A DNA stretch of 64,000 bases, from NCBI RefSeq assembly GCF_014236795.1, contig NZ_CP049017.1:3760001-3824000 (forward strand), read 5' to 3'. The stretch is from Xanthomonas theicola. GTDB taxonomy: Bacteria; Pseudomonadota; Gammaproteobacteria; Xanthomonadales; Xanthomonadaceae. The position numbers were made by a program, and so were the translations under genes. Below the pieces are notes generated by a model, which saw only the letters and a list, made by a program, of their open reading frames with translations, searched no databases and had not been told where the DNA came from. The stretch's first letter is position 1, and the number at the start of each line of letters is the position of its first letter. Positions 49,492-59,350 of this stretch are shown here, piece by piece.

Positions 49492-49717
49492 GCCGCCCGC
49501 GCGGCGTGCCCGCCGCGCCGCGGTGGTCATCGCGAGCAGCATCCGCCGCCGGCGCGGCGGCGGCGGCCGGCTGGGCAATTGGCGCCGCGCCGGCTAAAGT
49601 CGCGGTTCGGAGCAGGACGCAGTCGAGATCACGCATGCCGCCACAGGCAGCCGGCCGGACGGAAGGACGGCCTCCCTACATCGCAGGCGCACAGGCGCGC
49701 CGCGCCGCAACCCGGCG

Positions 49718-50404
49718 ATGAGCGGCATGCTCGACACCTACCGTGAAGTGATCACGCCCGAAGGCGTGCCGCTGCATCTGCCGGCCGCCGGCGCGGTGCC
49801 GCGCGCGCTGGCCTGGCTGATCGACCTGGCGGTGCGGTTCGGCGTGCTGACCCTGATGGGCATGCTGCTCGGCATGCTCGGCGGCTTCGGCCAGGGTCTT
49901 TACCTGGTGGCGATGTTCCTGGTGTTCTGGGCCTACCCGATCGTGCTCGAAGGCTGGTTCGGGCAGACCCTGGGCAAGAAGGCGCTGGGCCTGCGCGTGG
50001 TCTCGCGCGACGGCGCGCCGGCCGGGTGGATGGCGGCGATCACCCGCAACCTGCTGCGCACCGTGGACATGCTGCCGTTCGGCTACGCCATCGGCCTGAT
50101 CGCCTGCCTGTTCGACGCGCATGCGCGGCGCCTGGGCGACATGGTCGCCGGCACCCTGGTGATCCACCAGGCGCCGCGCCACGAGGCGGCGCTGCCGCCG
50201 ATCGCCAGCGCGGTGGCGCCGCCGCGCCGCCTGCTGCCGGCCGAGCAGGCGGCGTTGATCGCCTTCGCCGAGCGCGCGCCGCGGCTGGCCCCGGCACGGC
50301 AGCTGGAACTGGCGACGCTGGCGCTGCCGTTGACGCAGACGCCCGGCCAGGCCGGCGTACTGCGGCTGTACGCGATGGCCAACTGGTTGCTGGGGCGGCG
50401 ATGA
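49718..50404 (+). CDS. RDD-family membrane protein
   Basis: 228 residues. The RDD domain has GAVPRALAWLIDLAVRFGVL, with Arg and Asp in helix 1, then LGKKALGLRVVSRDGAPAGW and RRLGDMVAGTLVIH. Three membrane helices and a cytoplasmic C-terminal tail of about 70 residues follow. The role of RDD proteins is not settled. It opens a six-gene run; its stop overlaps the next start (ATGA). Confidence 0.9.
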   Translation: MSGMLDTYREVITPEGVPLHLPAAGAVPRALAWLIDLAVRFGVLTLMGMLLGMLGGFGQGLYLVAMFLVFWAYPIVLEGWFGQTLGKKALGLRVVSRDGAPAGWMAAITRNLLRTVDMLPFGYAIGLIACLFDAHARRLGDMVAGTLVIHQAPRHEAALPPIASAVAPPRRLLPAEQAALIAFAERAPRLAPARQLELATLALPLTQTPGQAGVLRLYAMANWLLGRR

Positions 50405-51414
50405 GGCAGGAGCAGTTCATCGCCCGCCACCAGCACGAGTGGCAGGCCTTCGAAACCTGGCTGCAGACGCATGGACGCAAGGCCGCCGGGTCCGCGGCGG
50501 ACGGCGCCGCGGACCCGGCGCGGCTCGCCGACGAGGACGTGCCGGCACGCTACCGGCGGCTGTGCCAGCAGCTGGCGCTGGCCCGCAAGCGCGGCTACAG
50601 CGCGCTGGTCACCACGCGCCTGCAACAGCTGATGCAGCAGGGCCACACCACGCTGTACCGGCCGCCGCGGCCGCGCTGGCGGCGCGCGGCCGAGTTCCTG
50701 TTCGCCGATTTCCCGCAGCTGGTGCGCAGCCAGGCCGGCTGCATGGCCGCGGCCACCGCGCTGTTCCTGGTACCGCTGGTGACGATCTTCGTGCTGCTGC
50801 AGTACCGGCCGGAACTGATCCACGGGCTGCTGGATCCGATGCAGGTCGCGCAGATGGAGCGGATGTACGACCCGGCCGCGACCGCGCACAAGCTCGGCCG
50901 CGACAGCGGTGACGACTGGCAGATGTTCGGCCACTACATCATGAACAACATCAGCATCGGCCTGCGCACCTTCGCCAGCGGCCTGCTGGCCGGGCTCGGC
51001 ACGGTGCTGGTGCTGCTGTTCAACGGCGTCACCATCGGCGCGGTGGCCGGGCACCTGCACCAGATCGGCTACGGGGTCACGTTCTGGCGCTTCGTCGCCG
51101 GGCATGCGCCGTTCGAGCTGACCGCGATCGTGATCGCCGGCGGCGCCGGCCTGCAGCTGGGCCTGAAGCTGCTGGCGCCAGGCCGGCGCCGGCGCATCGA
51201 TGCGCTGGTCGAAGGCGGCACCATCGGCGCCAAGCTGTGCCTGGGCGTGGCCTTCATGCTGCTGGTCGCCGCCTTCATCGAGGCGTTCTGGTCCTCGATC
51301 GGTACGCTGCCGGCGTGGGTGAAGTACGGCGTGTCCGGCCTGCTGTGGACGCTGGTGCTGGTGTGGCTGTGGCGCGGCGGACGCGGCGCGGCGGAGGCCG
51401 GCGATGCGGATTGA
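50401..51414 (+). CDS. SpoIIM-family (stage II sporulation protein M-like) membrane protein
   Basis: 337 residues. A soluble N-terminal helical part (FIARHQHEWQAFETWLQTHG) is followed by five to six helices. DUF95/SpoIIM marks: FGHYIMNNISIGLRTFASGL, LLFNGVTIGAVAGHLHQIGY and GHAPFELTAIVIAGGAGLQL. The family occurs in non-sporulating bacteria next to MoxR ATPases and DUF58 proteins. The start overlaps the RDD stop; the end overlaps the next gene by 11 bases. Confidence 0.9.
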   Translation: MRQEQFIARHQHEWQAFETWLQTHGRKAAGSAADGAADPARLADEDVPARYRRLCQQLALARKRGYSALVTTRLQQLMQQGHTTLYRPPRPRWRRAAEFLFADFPQLVRSQAGCMAAATALFLVPLVTIFVLLQYRPELIHGLLDPMQVAQMERMYDPAATAHKLGRDSGDDWQMFGHYIMNNISIGLRTFASGLLAGLGTVLVLLFNGVTIGAVAGHLHQIGYGVTFWRFVAGHAPFELTAIVIAGGAGLQLGLKLLAPGRRRRIDALVEGGTIGAKLCLGVAFMLLVAAFIEAFWSSIGTLPAWVKYGVSGLLWTLVLVWLWRGGRGAAEAGDAD

Positions 51415-53077
51415 GCGGCTGGACGTGGTGCTGCGCGCGCGCTCGGCGTGGGAGGCGATGGAGTTGGGCAGCGCGCTGGTGCGCCGCCATGCCGGCGCGA
51501 TCTGGAAACCGTGGCTGCTGCTCACCGTGCCGCTGTTCGCGCTGCTCAATCTCGGCGCCTGGGCGATCGACCAACTGTGGCTGGCCGGCCTGCTGCTGTG
51601 GTGGCTGAAGCCGGTGCTGGACCGGATCCCGCTGTTCGTGATCTCGCGCGGCGTGTTCGGCGACGTGCCGCGCGTGCGCGACACGCTGCGCGCGCAATGG
51701 GGCTGGGGCTGGGGCACGCTGTTCGGCTACCTGACCTGGCGCCGGCTGAGTCCGGCGCGCAGCGTGTTCATGCCGCTGGAGCTGCTCGAAGGCGCCAGCG
51801 CCGAGCAGCAGCGGCAGCGCCGCCGCAGCCTGGGCGGGGCGGTGTACGGGCACGCGCTGCTGCTGGCCGGCGTGTGCTGGCATTTCGAGGCGATGCTGTG
51901 CCTGGCCTGCATCGCCGCGATCCTGATGTTCGTGCCGGTGGACCTGCTGCCGGAAACGGTGCGCGCAGCCTGGGCGCTGGTCGGCGAGGAGAATCCGCTG
52001 TGGGCCGACATCGGCCTGAACGTCTTCGGCTGGCTGGCGATGACGCTGATCGAACCGTTCTTCGTCGGCGCCGGCTTCGGCCTGTATCTCAACCGGCGCA
52101 CCGAGATCGAGGCATGGGACGTGGAAATGGCGCTGCGCCGATTGCGCGAGCGGCTGGCCGGGGCCGCGCCGCTGCTGGTGCTGGCCGTGGCCCTGCTCGC
52201 TGCGCCGGGCGCTGCGCTGCGCGCGCAAACCGCGTCGCCGGGCGCCGCCAACGACGCGGTCGCGGCCGAGCCGCATGCGCATCCCGACCCGACGACGCGA
52301 CAGGCGCAGCGGGCCGCCGGCGACGGCGACGCCATCAAGGCCCCCGAGAAGGAGCAAGACGCCAGCGAGGACGACGCGAACGCGCCGGTCGCGCTCGACG
52401 ACGTCTTCGACACCGTGCCCGCCGCCGACGCGCGCTTCGACCGCGCCGCCGACCGCGCCTACGAAGACCCGCTGCTGTCGGGCAAGCGCAGCATCGGCTA
52501 CTGGAAGAAGCGCGACCGCAACGAGGACGAGAAGCCGCCCGACGCCGACAAGACCGATCCGCGCTTCGGCCAGGCGCTGTTCGCCAGCGTGGCGCGGGTG
52601 TTCGCGTTCGCCGGCGAATGGGGCATGTGGCTGCTGGCCGGCATCCTGCTGCTGGTGCTGCTGCTGACCATGAAGCACTGGCTGCCGTGGATGCGCGGCA
52701 GCGTGCGCCGCCGCGCCCCGGCCGAGGCGCCGGTGGCGCAGGCGCCGGTGCTGCCGACCGAGCCGCTGCCGGACGACGTGGCGACCATCGCGCGTCGCCT
52801 GTGGGCCGAGGGCCAGCACCGCAACGCGCTGGCGCTGCTGTACCGCGCCAGCGTGCAGACCGTGTGCGAACGGGCCAATCTGGTGCTGCCGCCCGGCGCC
52901 ACCGAGGCGCAGTGCCTGCGCGCCTCCAAACGCCTGGCGGAGGAAGCGGACCGCAGCCTGTTCGCGCGCATGGTGCGCACCTGGCAATACGCCGCCTACG
53001 CCGGGCGCCTGCCCGACGACGACGACTTCGCCGGCCTGCTCGATGAACTGCAGCGACAGTACCGGTGGCGCGCGTGA
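51404..53077 (+). CDS. DUF4129 domain-containing membrane protein
   Basis: 557 residues. The N-terminal half has several helices (LLLTVPLFALLNLGAWAIDQ, LLLAGVCWHFEAMLCLACIA). A long acidic, charged segment (about residues 270-385) then leads to a helix (MWLLAGILLLVLLLTMKHWL) and the C-terminal DUF4129 domain (ARRLWAEGQHRNALALLYRA, SLFARMVRTWQYAAYAGRLP). DUF4129 is typically found with transglutaminase or MoxR/DUF58 systems. Overlaps on both sides mark strict co-expression. Confidence 0.85.
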   Translation: MRIERLDVVLRARSAWEAMELGSALVRRHAGAIWKPWLLLTVPLFALLNLGAWAIDQLWLAGLLLWWLKPVLDRIPLFVISRGVFGDVPRVRDTLRAQWGWGWGTLFGYLTWRRLSPARSVFMPLELLEGASAEQQRQRRRSLGGAVYGHALLLAGVCWHFEAMLCLACIAAILMFVPVDLLPETVRAAWALVGEENPLWADIGLNVFGWLAMTLIEPFFVGAGFGLYLNRRTEIEAWDVEMALRRLRERLAGAAPLLVLAVALLAAPGAALRAQTASPGAANDAVAAEPHAHPDPTTRQAQRAAGDGDAIKAPEKEQDASEDDANAPVALDDVFDTVPAADARFDRAADRAYEDPLLSGKRSIGYWKKRDRNEDEKPPDADKTDPRFGQALFASVARVFAFAGEWGMWLLAGILLLVLLLTMKHWLPWMRGSVRRRAPAEAPVAQAPVLPTEPLPDDVATIARRLWAEGQHRNALALLYRASVQTVCERANLVLPPGATEAQCLRASKRLAEEADRSLFARMVRTWQYAAYAGRLPDDDDFAGLLDELQRQYRWRA

Positions 53078-54255
53078 ACAGCGGCACCCGCAATGCGCTG
53101 ATCTTCCTGGTCGGGCTGCTGGTGACGAGCGTGCTCGCCGCCTGGTTCCTGGGCCGCTACGAACGCGCCGAACGCGAACTGGCGCTGCCGCCGCGCGGCG
53201 AGGCCGCGTACAACCCGCTGTACGCGCTGCGCCAGACCTTGCGCGCCGATGGCGTGCGCGCCGAGTCGCGGCAGCGGCTGGACCTGGCGGCGATGCGCCT
53301 GCAGCCGCACGACAGCGTGCTGCTGCTGGGCGACCCGCGCACGCTGAGCAAGCCCGACAGCCAGGCGCTGCTGGCCTGGGTCGCGCGCGGCGGGCACCTG
53401 ATCCTGCGCACGCCGGCGGCCGACGGCGACGACAAGACCACGCTGCCGATCTTCGATGCGCTCGATGTCGGCCTCGAGGACGGCAGGCCGGACGACTGCC
53501 TGAAGCTGGCCATTCCCGGGCAGCCGGAGCACAGCGAGTTCTGCAACGGCCGGCGCTTCCAGATCGACGAGGACGCGGCCAGCAACTGGTGGGGCGGCAA
53601 CGAGGACTACGCCTACGCGCGCCTGCCGCACGGCGACGGCAACGTCGACGTGCTGGCGGAGATGGATTTCCTGCAGAACGGCGGCAGCGGCAACCGCGTG
53701 CGCGACGACGCGCTGGATGCCGCGCCCGCCCCGCCCAGCGGCGGCATGCGCGACGTGCCGCACCGCCTGCTGGCGCGGCAGATCCTGGCGCCCAACTACG
53801 GCCATGGCACCGTGTACCTGGTCTACGCCGCGGAACTGCCGTCGCTGTGGCGCACGCTGTTCACCCGCGGCTGGCCGGCCTGGCTGCCGGCGCTGCTGAT
53901 GCTGCTGGCCTGGCTGTGGTCGCGCATGCAGCGCTTCGGCCCGCTGCTGGCCTCGCCGGCCGGCGACCGCCGCTCGCTGCTGGAACACGTGCGCGCCAGC
54001 GGCGAGCACCTGTTCCGCTACGGCAAGGCGTCGCTGCTGTACGCGGCGATGCGGCAGGCGTTCCTGGCGCGGCTGCGGCGGCGCGCGCCGCTCGCCGCCG
54101 CGCTGCAGGGCCCGGCCCAGGCCGCCGCCATCGCCGAACGCCTGAACCTGCCGGCGGCGCAGATCGAACAGGCGCTGCAGCCGCCAGCGCCCAAGCAACA
54201 CGCCGCCTTCCGCGATCGCATTCGCCTCCTCGTCCAGATGAGAAACCAGTTATGA
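53074..54255 (+). CDS. DUF4350 domain-containing membrane protein
   Basis: 393 residues from a GTG at 53074 that overlaps the upstream stop (GTGA); a GTG at 53065 is the alternative. One N-terminal helix (ALIFLVGLLVTSVLAAWFLG) is followed by a periplasmic GATase-like domain (LLLGDPRTLSKPDSQALLAW, VARGGHLILRTPA), a second helix (WPAWLPALLMLLAWLWSRMQ) and a cytoplasmic tail (SLLEHVRASGEHLFRYGKAS). DUF4350 accompanies MoxR/DUF58 clusters; function unknown. Confidence 0.87.
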   Translation: MNSGTRNALIFLVGLLVTSVLAAWFLGRYERAERELALPPRGEAAYNPLYALRQTLRADGVRAESRQRLDLAAMRLQPHDSVLLLGDPRTLSKPDSQALLAWVARGGHLILRTPAADGDDKTTLPIFDALDVGLEDGRPDDCLKLAIPGQPEHSEFCNGRRFQIDEDAASNWWGGNEDYAYARLPHGDGNVDVLAEMDFLQNGGSGNRVRDDALDAAPAPPSGGMRDVPHRLLARQILAPNYGHGTVYLVYAAELPSLWRTLFTRGWPAWLPALLMLLAWLWSRMQRFGPLLASPAGDRRSLLEHVRASGEHLFRYGKASLLYAAMRQAFLARLRRRAPLAAALQGPAQAAAIAERLNLPAAQIEQALQPPAPKQHAAFRDRIRLLVQMRNQL

Positions 54256-55244
54256 CCACCGCACCCGCCGATTCCGTCGCGCCGCTCGCCGGCCCCGCCC
54301 TGATCGAACGCGTCGAGGCGATCCGCGACGCGGTCGGCCAGGCCTTCATCGGCCAGCCGGAGGTGCTCGAGCAGATCCTGACCGCGCTGCTGGCCGGCGG
54401 CCACGTGCTGATCGAAGGCGTGCCCGGGCTGGGCAAGACCCTGCTGGTGCGCGCGCTGGCGCAGGCGCTGGAACTGAACTACGCGCGCGTGCAGTTCACC
54501 CCGGACCTGATGCCCAGCGACGTCAGCGGCCACGCCGTGTACGACCCCAAGACCGAGAGCTTCAAGATCCGCCGCGGCCCGGTGTTCACCCACCTGCTGC
54601 TCGCCGACGAGATCAACCGCGCCCCGGCCAAGACCCAGTCGGCGCTGCTGGAAGTGATGCAGGAAGGCCAGGTCACCATCGAGGGCAAGCCCTTCCCGCT
54701 GGCGCCGCCGTTCCTGGCCCTGGCCACGCAGAACCCGGTCGAGCAGGAAGGCACCTATCCGCTGCCGGAAGCGCAGCTGGACCGCTTCCTGCTGAAGATC
54801 CTGATCGACTACCCGCAGCTGGAGGACGAGAAGCGGATGGTGGAAGCGGTCACCACCGGGCGCAGCGCCGGCGACTTCGACCTGTCGCAGGTGCCGCGCG
54901 TGCTCAGCGCCGCCGACGTGGTGGCGATGCAGCTGGGCACCGCGGCGATCGCGGTGGACCCGCAGGTGATCGACTACGCGGTGCGCATCGTCGCCGCCAC
55001 CCGCAGCTGGCCGGGCATCGCGCTCGGCGCCGGCCCGCGCGGCAGCATCGCGCTGATCCGCGCCGCGCGCGCGCAGGCGGTGCTGTCCGGCCGCGACTTC
55101 GTCACCCCCGACGACATCCGCGACATCGCCAAGCCGGCGCTGCGCCACCGCATCACCCTGGCCCCGGAACTGCAGATCGAAGGCCAGCGCGCCGACGACG
55201 CGCTGGGCGCGCTGCTGGCGAAGGTGGAGGCGCCGAGAAAATGA
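54252..55244 (+). CDS. MoxR-family AAA+ ATPase
   Basis: 330 residues. AAA_3 ATPase with Walker A in LIEGVPGLGKTLLVRALAQA, Walker B LLLADEINRAPAKTQSALLE, sensor 1 ATQNPVEQEGTYPLPEAQLD and the arginine finger in QLDRFLLKI. MoxR proteins are chaperone-like ATPases that work with VWA or DUF58 partners to mature or activate client proteins. The ATG overlaps the DUF4350 stop (ATGA). Confidence 0.95.
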   Translation: MTTAPADSVAPLAGPALIERVEAIRDAVGQAFIGQPEVLEQILTALLAGGHVLIEGVPGLGKTLLVRALAQALELNYARVQFTPDLMPSDVSGHAVYDPKTESFKIRRGPVFTHLLLADEINRAPAKTQSALLEVMQEGQVTIEGKPFPLAPPFLALATQNPVEQEGTYPLPEAQLDRFLLKILIDYPQLEDEKRMVEAVTTGRSAGDFDLSQVPRVLSAADVVAMQLGTAAIAVDPQVIDYAVRIVAATRSWPGIALGAGPRGSIALIRAARAQAVLSGRDFVTPDDIRDIAKPALRHRITLAPELQIEGQRADDALGALLAKVEAPRK

Positions 55245-55252
55245 TCTGCATC

Positions 55253-55398
55253 GGGACTCGGGACTCGGGACTGGGGACTCGGAACAGCACGGCGGTGCGA
55301 GGAACCTCGCTGCGCCACGCGTCCCATGACGCATGCCATGCCCGCACTCCATCCGCCACGACCCGGCGCCGAGTCCCCAGTCCCCAGTCCCCAGTCCC
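55253..55398. repeat. Large inverted repeat between the MoxR and DUF58 genes
   Basis: A 30-base left arm (55253-55282; GGGACTC units) and a 30-base right arm (55369-55398; AGTCCCC units) are complementary at 28 of 30 positions, around an 86-base loop. Each arm is itself built of 7-8-base tandem units. A single-arm relative is at 47760-47789. It looks like a dispersed, possibly mobile, intergenic element lodged in an otherwise gapless operon. Confidence 0.85.
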
Positions 55399-55410
55399 GG
55401 CCAGTTCCCG

Positions 55411-56709
55411 ATGAGACCCGCCCCGCCACTGCTGGCCTTGCTCGGCCTGTGGGCGCTGTGCGGCGTGGCCACGGCGCTGGACCTGCTGCCGCTGTGGCCG
55501 TGGCAGGCGCTGGGTGCGGCAATTGCCGCCGGCGCCGCGCTGGATGCATGGCGGCTGTGGCGCCGGCCCACGCCGCAGCTGCACCGCGAACTGCCCGAGG
55601 CGCTGCCGCTGGGCGTGGAACGCGAGGCCGGGCTGCGCATCGACAGCGCGCGGCGGCTGACGCTGGACGTGTTCGACCTCGTCCCCAGCGGCTGGCAGCA
55701 GCAGGGCCTGCCGCGGCGGCTGACCCTGCCCACCGCCAGCCAAACCCACCTGACCTACCGGCTGCGCCCGACCGCGCGCGGCCGCTTCGACTTCCCCGGC
55801 ACGCACCTGCGCCTGCATTCGGCCTGGCGCCTGTGGCGGCAGCGGCGCGTGGCCGGCCTGGCGCAGACGGTGCGCGTGTATCCGAACTTCGCCCCGCTGA
55901 CCCGCTTCGCCCTGTTCAGCGCCGAACAGGCCTCGCGGCTGATCGGCGCGCACCTGAAGCGGCGCCGCGGCGAAGGCACCGACTTCCACCAGATGCGCGA
56001 GTACCGCCTCGGCGACAGCCTGCGCCAGATCGACTGGAAGGCCACCTCGCGCGCGCGCAAGTTGATCTCGCGCGAGTACCAGGACCAGAAGAACCAGCAA
56101 CTGCTGCTGCTGATCGACACCGGGCGGCGGATGATGGCCAGCGAACGCGGTCTGTCGCACTTCGACCACGTGCTCAACGCCGCGCTGGTGGTGTCGTACC
56201 TGGCACTGCGCCAGGGCGATGCGGTCGGGCTGATGGCCAGCGGCGGCGACGCGCGCTGGGTCGCGCCCCAGCGCGGCATGGGCGCCGTCGATGCGCTGCT
56301 GCGCGCCAGCTACGACCTGCAACCGCGGGCGGTGGCCACCGACTACCTGGCCGCGGCGACGGAACTGTCGCTGCGCCAGCGCCGCCGTTCGTTGGTGATG
56401 CTGGTCAGCAACGTGCGCGACGAGGACATCGAAGACCTGCTCGCCGCGGTGCGGCTGCTGCGACGCCGGCACCTGGTGTGCGTGGCCAGCCTGCGCGAGC
56501 GCGCGCTGGATCAGGCGCTGGCGCAGGACGTGCGCGACCTGCCGCAGGCGCTGCAGGCCGGCGCGGTGGCGCGCTACCTGCAACAACGCGGCGACGCCCA
56601 CGACGCGCTGCGCAGCCACGGCGTGATGGTGCTCGACGTCACCGGCGAGGAACTGCCCGGCGCGCTGGTGGAGCGCTACCTCGCGGTCAAGCGCGACGGT
56701 TTGCTGTAG
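55411..56709 (+). CDS. DUF58 domain-containing protein
   Basis: 432 residues from an ATG at 55411. Two N-terminal helices (LLALLGLWALCGVATALDLL, LWPWQALGAAIAAGAALDAW), then the DUF58 core RRGEGTDFHQMREYRLGDSL, RQIDWKATSRARKLISREYQ, and a VWA-like fold with a degenerate MIDAS (LLLLIDTGRRMMAS). DUF58 proteins are the usual partners of MoxR ATPases. It closes the six-gene cluster. Confidence 0.92.
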   Translation: MRPAPPLLALLGLWALCGVATALDLLPLWPWQALGAAIAAGAALDAWRLWRRPTPQLHRELPEALPLGVEREAGLRIDSARRLTLDVFDLVPSGWQQQGLPRRLTLPTASQTHLTYRLRPTARGRFDFPGTHLRLHSAWRLWRQRRVAGLAQTVRVYPNFAPLTRFALFSAEQASRLIGAHLKRRRGEGTDFHQMREYRLGDSLRQIDWKATSRARKLISREYQDQKNQQLLLLIDTGRRMMASERGLSHFDHVLNAALVVSYLALRQGDAVGLMASGGDARWVAPQRGMGAVDALLRASYDLQPRAVATDYLAAATELSLRQRRRSLVMLVSNVRDEDIEDLLAAVRLLRRRHLVCVASLRERALDQALAQDVRDLPQALQAGAVARYLQQRGDAHDALRSHGVMVLDVTGEELPGALVERYLAVKRDGLL

Positions 56710-56954
56710 CGCGGCGCCGGCCGACGGCGCGGCCGGCACGCCTGCACGGCGGTGCACTGGATGCGCGTTCGCGGCGGCGCCCCCGCGCCGAGCGCACGAC
56801 CTGGCGCAGCGCGGCACCGGCCGATCGCCGCTGCCGAGCGCGCGGGCGCAATCGGCTGGCGTCGGTCAATGGCGGGAACGCGGCGGCGGGCGCGCCGCCG
56901 CGCCGGATCGCCGGCACTACGGCCACGCCTGGCCCGCGGTACGCCCGGCACCCG

Positions 56955-57146
56955 CTACGCCGTGGGCGCCGGCAGCTGCTCGTACTCGCCCAGCAGCTCT
57001 TCCAGCGCCTGGATCGCGCCATCGATGCGCGACAGCATGTTCTGCAGTTCGCGCTGCCGGGCCTCCATCTCCTGCAACCGGGCGTGGCCGGCACAGCGCT
57101 CGTCGTTCAGCGCCTGCAATCGTTGCGCGATCGAATGGCGGTCCAA
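56955..57146 (-). CDS. Short coiled-coil protein, SlyX-like in size
   Basis: About 63 residues from a TTG at 57146 with GGGAG upstream. The sequence is nearly all heptad-patterned helix (SIAQRLQALNDERCAGHARL, QEMEARQRELQNMLSRIDGA, IQALEELLGEYEQL). No family is recognised with certainty. Its codon periodicity and clean start make it more credible than the surrounding shadow frames. The 245 bases between DUF58 and this gene hold nothing recognisable. Confidence 0.5.
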   Translation of the reverse strand: MDRHSIAQRLQALNDERCAGHARLQEMEARQRELQNMLSRIDGAIQALEELLGEYEQLPAPTA

Positions 57147-57419
57147 GGCGCGGCTCCCGGGTGGAGTCGGCCATGACGGGCCCGAGGCCTGGACAGGCGG
57201 CGGCCCGGATCGCGCCGCGGCGCCGGCCGGCCTGGTGCTGCCGGGCGGCATGCGCAAGGCGCCGGTTCATCGGCGACGGGGGCAGCCGCGCAGGCAGCGT
57301 GATACCGTGACGGGCGGCCCTCCACCATGGGCAAGAAGGTTGCAACTGCAACCCTTTCGCGCCCGCCGCGCCGATGTCTCCCGCCAGTTCCCCGCCGCCT
57401 TCCAGCCGTCCACGCCCCC

Positions 57420-59258
57420 ATGCCCGACTACCGCTCCAAGACCTCCACCCACGGCCGCAACATGGCCGGCGCGCGCGCGCTGTGGCGCGCCACCGGCATG
57501 CAGGACGCCGACTTCCACAAGCCGATCGTCGCCATCGCCAACTCCTTCACCCAATTCGTGCCCGGCCACGTGCACCTGAAGGACCTCGGCCAACTGGTGG
57601 CGCGCGAGATCGAACGCGTCGGCGGCGTGGCCAAGGAATTCGACACCATCGCCGTGGACGACGGCATCGCCATGGGCCACGACGGCATGCTGTACTCGCT
57701 GCCCAGCCGCGAGATCATCGCCGACTCGGTGGAGTACATGGTCAACGCGCATTGCGCCGACGCGCTGGTGTGCATCTCCAACTGCGACAAGATCACCCCC
57801 GGCATGCTGATGGCCGCGCTGCGCCTCGACATCCCCACCGTGTTCGTGTCCGGCGGGCCGATGGAAGCGGGCAAGACCAAGCTCGCCGACCACAACCTGG
57901 ACCTGATCGACGCGATGGTGATCGCCGCCGACCCCAACGCCTCCGACGACAAGGTCGCCGCGTTCGAGCGCAGCGCCTGCCCCACCTGCGGCTCGTGCTC
58001 GGGCATGTTCACCGCCAACTCGATGAACTGCCTGACCGAGGCGCTGGGCCTGGCGTTGCCCGGCAACGGCACCGTGGTGGCCACCCATGCCGACCGCGAA
58101 CAGCTGTTCCTGCAGGCCGGACGCACCGCGGTGGAACTGTGCCACCGCTGGTACGGCGCCGAGGACCCGACCGCGCTGCCGCGCGGCATCGCCACCTTCG
58201 AAGCGTTCGAGAACGCGATGACCCTGGACATCGCGATGGGCGGTTCCACCAACACCATCTTGCACCTGCTCGCCGCCGCGCAGGAAGCCGAGGTACCGTT
58301 CACCCTGCGCGACGTCGACCGCCTGTCGCGGCGCGTGCCGCAGCTGTGCAAGGTCGCGCCCAACATCCAGAAGTACCACATCGAGGACGTGCACCGCGCC
58401 GGCGGCATCCTCGCCATCCTCGGCGAACTGGCGCGCGGCGGCCTGTTGCACACCGACCAGCCCACCGTGCACAGCCGCCGCCTGGCCGACGCCATCGCGC
58501 AGTGGGACATCACCCGCACCGGCGACGCCGCCGTGCATACCTTCTACAAGGCCGGCCCGGCCGGCATCCCCACCCAGGTCGCGTTCAGCCAGGCCACGCG
58601 CTGGCCGAGCCTGGACACCGACCGCAGCGGCGGATGCATCCGCGACGTCGCCCACGCCTACTCGGCCGAGGGCGGCCTGGCGGTGCTGTACGGCAACATC
58701 GCGCTCGACGGCTGCGTGGTTAAGACCGCCGGCGTGGACGCGGCGATCCACGTGTTCGAGGGCAGCGCCAAGGTGTTCGAGAGCCAGGATGCGGCGGTCA
58801 AGGGCATTCTCGCCGACGACGTGGAGCCCGGCGACGTCGTGGTGATCCGCTACGAAGGCCCCAAGGGCGGCCCCGGCATGCAGGAGATGCTGTACCCCAC
58901 CAGTTACCTCAAGTCCAAGGGCCTGGGCAAGCACTGCGCGCTGCTGACCGACGGCCGCTTCTCCGGCGGCACCTCCGGCCTGTCGATCGGCCACGCCTCC
59001 CCGGAAGCGGCCGCCGGCGGCGCCATCGGCCTGATCCGCGACGGCGACCGGATTTTGATCGACATCCCCAAGCGCGCGATCAGCCTACTGGTTGCCGACG
59101 AAGAACTGGACGCCCGCCGCGCCGAACAGGACGCCAGGGGCTGGAAGCCCGCGCAGCCGCGCGCGCGCAAGGTCAGCACCGCGTTGAAGGCGTATGCGTT
59201 GCTGGCCACCAGCGCGGACAAGGGCGCGGTGCGCGACAAGGCGATGCTGGAGGGGTGA
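57420..59258 (+). CDS. ilvD: Dihydroxy-acid dehydratase
   Basis: 612 residues, as in E. coli (616). IlvD dehydrates 2,3-dihydroxy-isovalerate and -3-methylvalerate to the keto acids of valine and isoleucine, using an Fe-S cluster. Cluster ligands and signatures: [34 protein letters not shown], and [16 protein letters not shown] at the C-terminus. The upstream in-frame ATG at 57327 gives an unlikely Arg/Pro-rich extension. It stands alone and is intact. Confidence 0.96.
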   Translation: MPDYRSKTSTHGRNMAGARALWRATGMQDADFHKPIVAIANSFTQFVPGHVHLKDLGQLVAREIERVGGVAKEFDTIAVDDGIAMGHDGMLYSLPSREIIADSVEYMVNAHCADALVCISNCDKITPGMLMAALRLDIPTVFVSGGPMEAGKTKLADHNLDLIDAMVIAADPNASDDKVAAFERSACPTCGSCSGMFTANSMNCLTEALGLALPGNGTVVATHADREQLFLQAGRTAVELCHRWYGAEDPTALPRGIATFEAFENAMTLDIAMGGSTNTILHLLAAAQEAEVPFTLRDVDRLSRRVPQLCKVAPNIQKYHIEDVHRAGGILAILGELARGGLLHTDQPTVHSRRLADAIAQWDITRTGDAAVHTFYKAGPAGIPTQVAFSQATRWPSLDTDRSGGCIRDVAHAYSAEGGLAVLYGNIALDGCVVKTAGVDAAIHVFEGSAKVFESQDAAVKGILADDVEPGDVVVIRYEGPKGGPGMQEMLYPTSYLKSKGLGKHCALLTDGRFSGGTSGLSIGHASPEAAAGGAIGLIRDGDRILIDIPKRAISLLVADEELDARRAEQDARGWKPAQPRARKVSTALKAYALLATSADKGAVRDKAMLEG

Positions 59259-59263
59259 GCGGC

Positions 59264-59350
59264 GATTGGATCGGCCTCTACAACCGGCAACGTCCACGCC
59301 AGGCGCTGAAGATGACGACCCCGGATGCGCGGCGGATGCCGCTGCACTGA
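59264..59350 (+). pseudogene. C-terminal tail of an IS3/rve-type transposase
   Basis: DWIGLYNRQRPRQALKMTTP then DARRMPLH and TGA at 59348-59350. This matches the end of many OrfB transposases ('..YN..RPH.AL...TP...'). Only 28 codons remain, starting 5 bases after the ilvD stop. Confidence 0.65.

Noticed and set aside
55253..55398. CRISPR-like array
   Set aside because: The GGGACTC/AGTCCCC units are short tandem units forming one inverted repeat, without spacers or cas genes.
57327..57419. N-terminal extension of ilvD
   Set aside because: Arg/Pro-rich residues without family counterpart; the ATG at 57420 gives the normal length.
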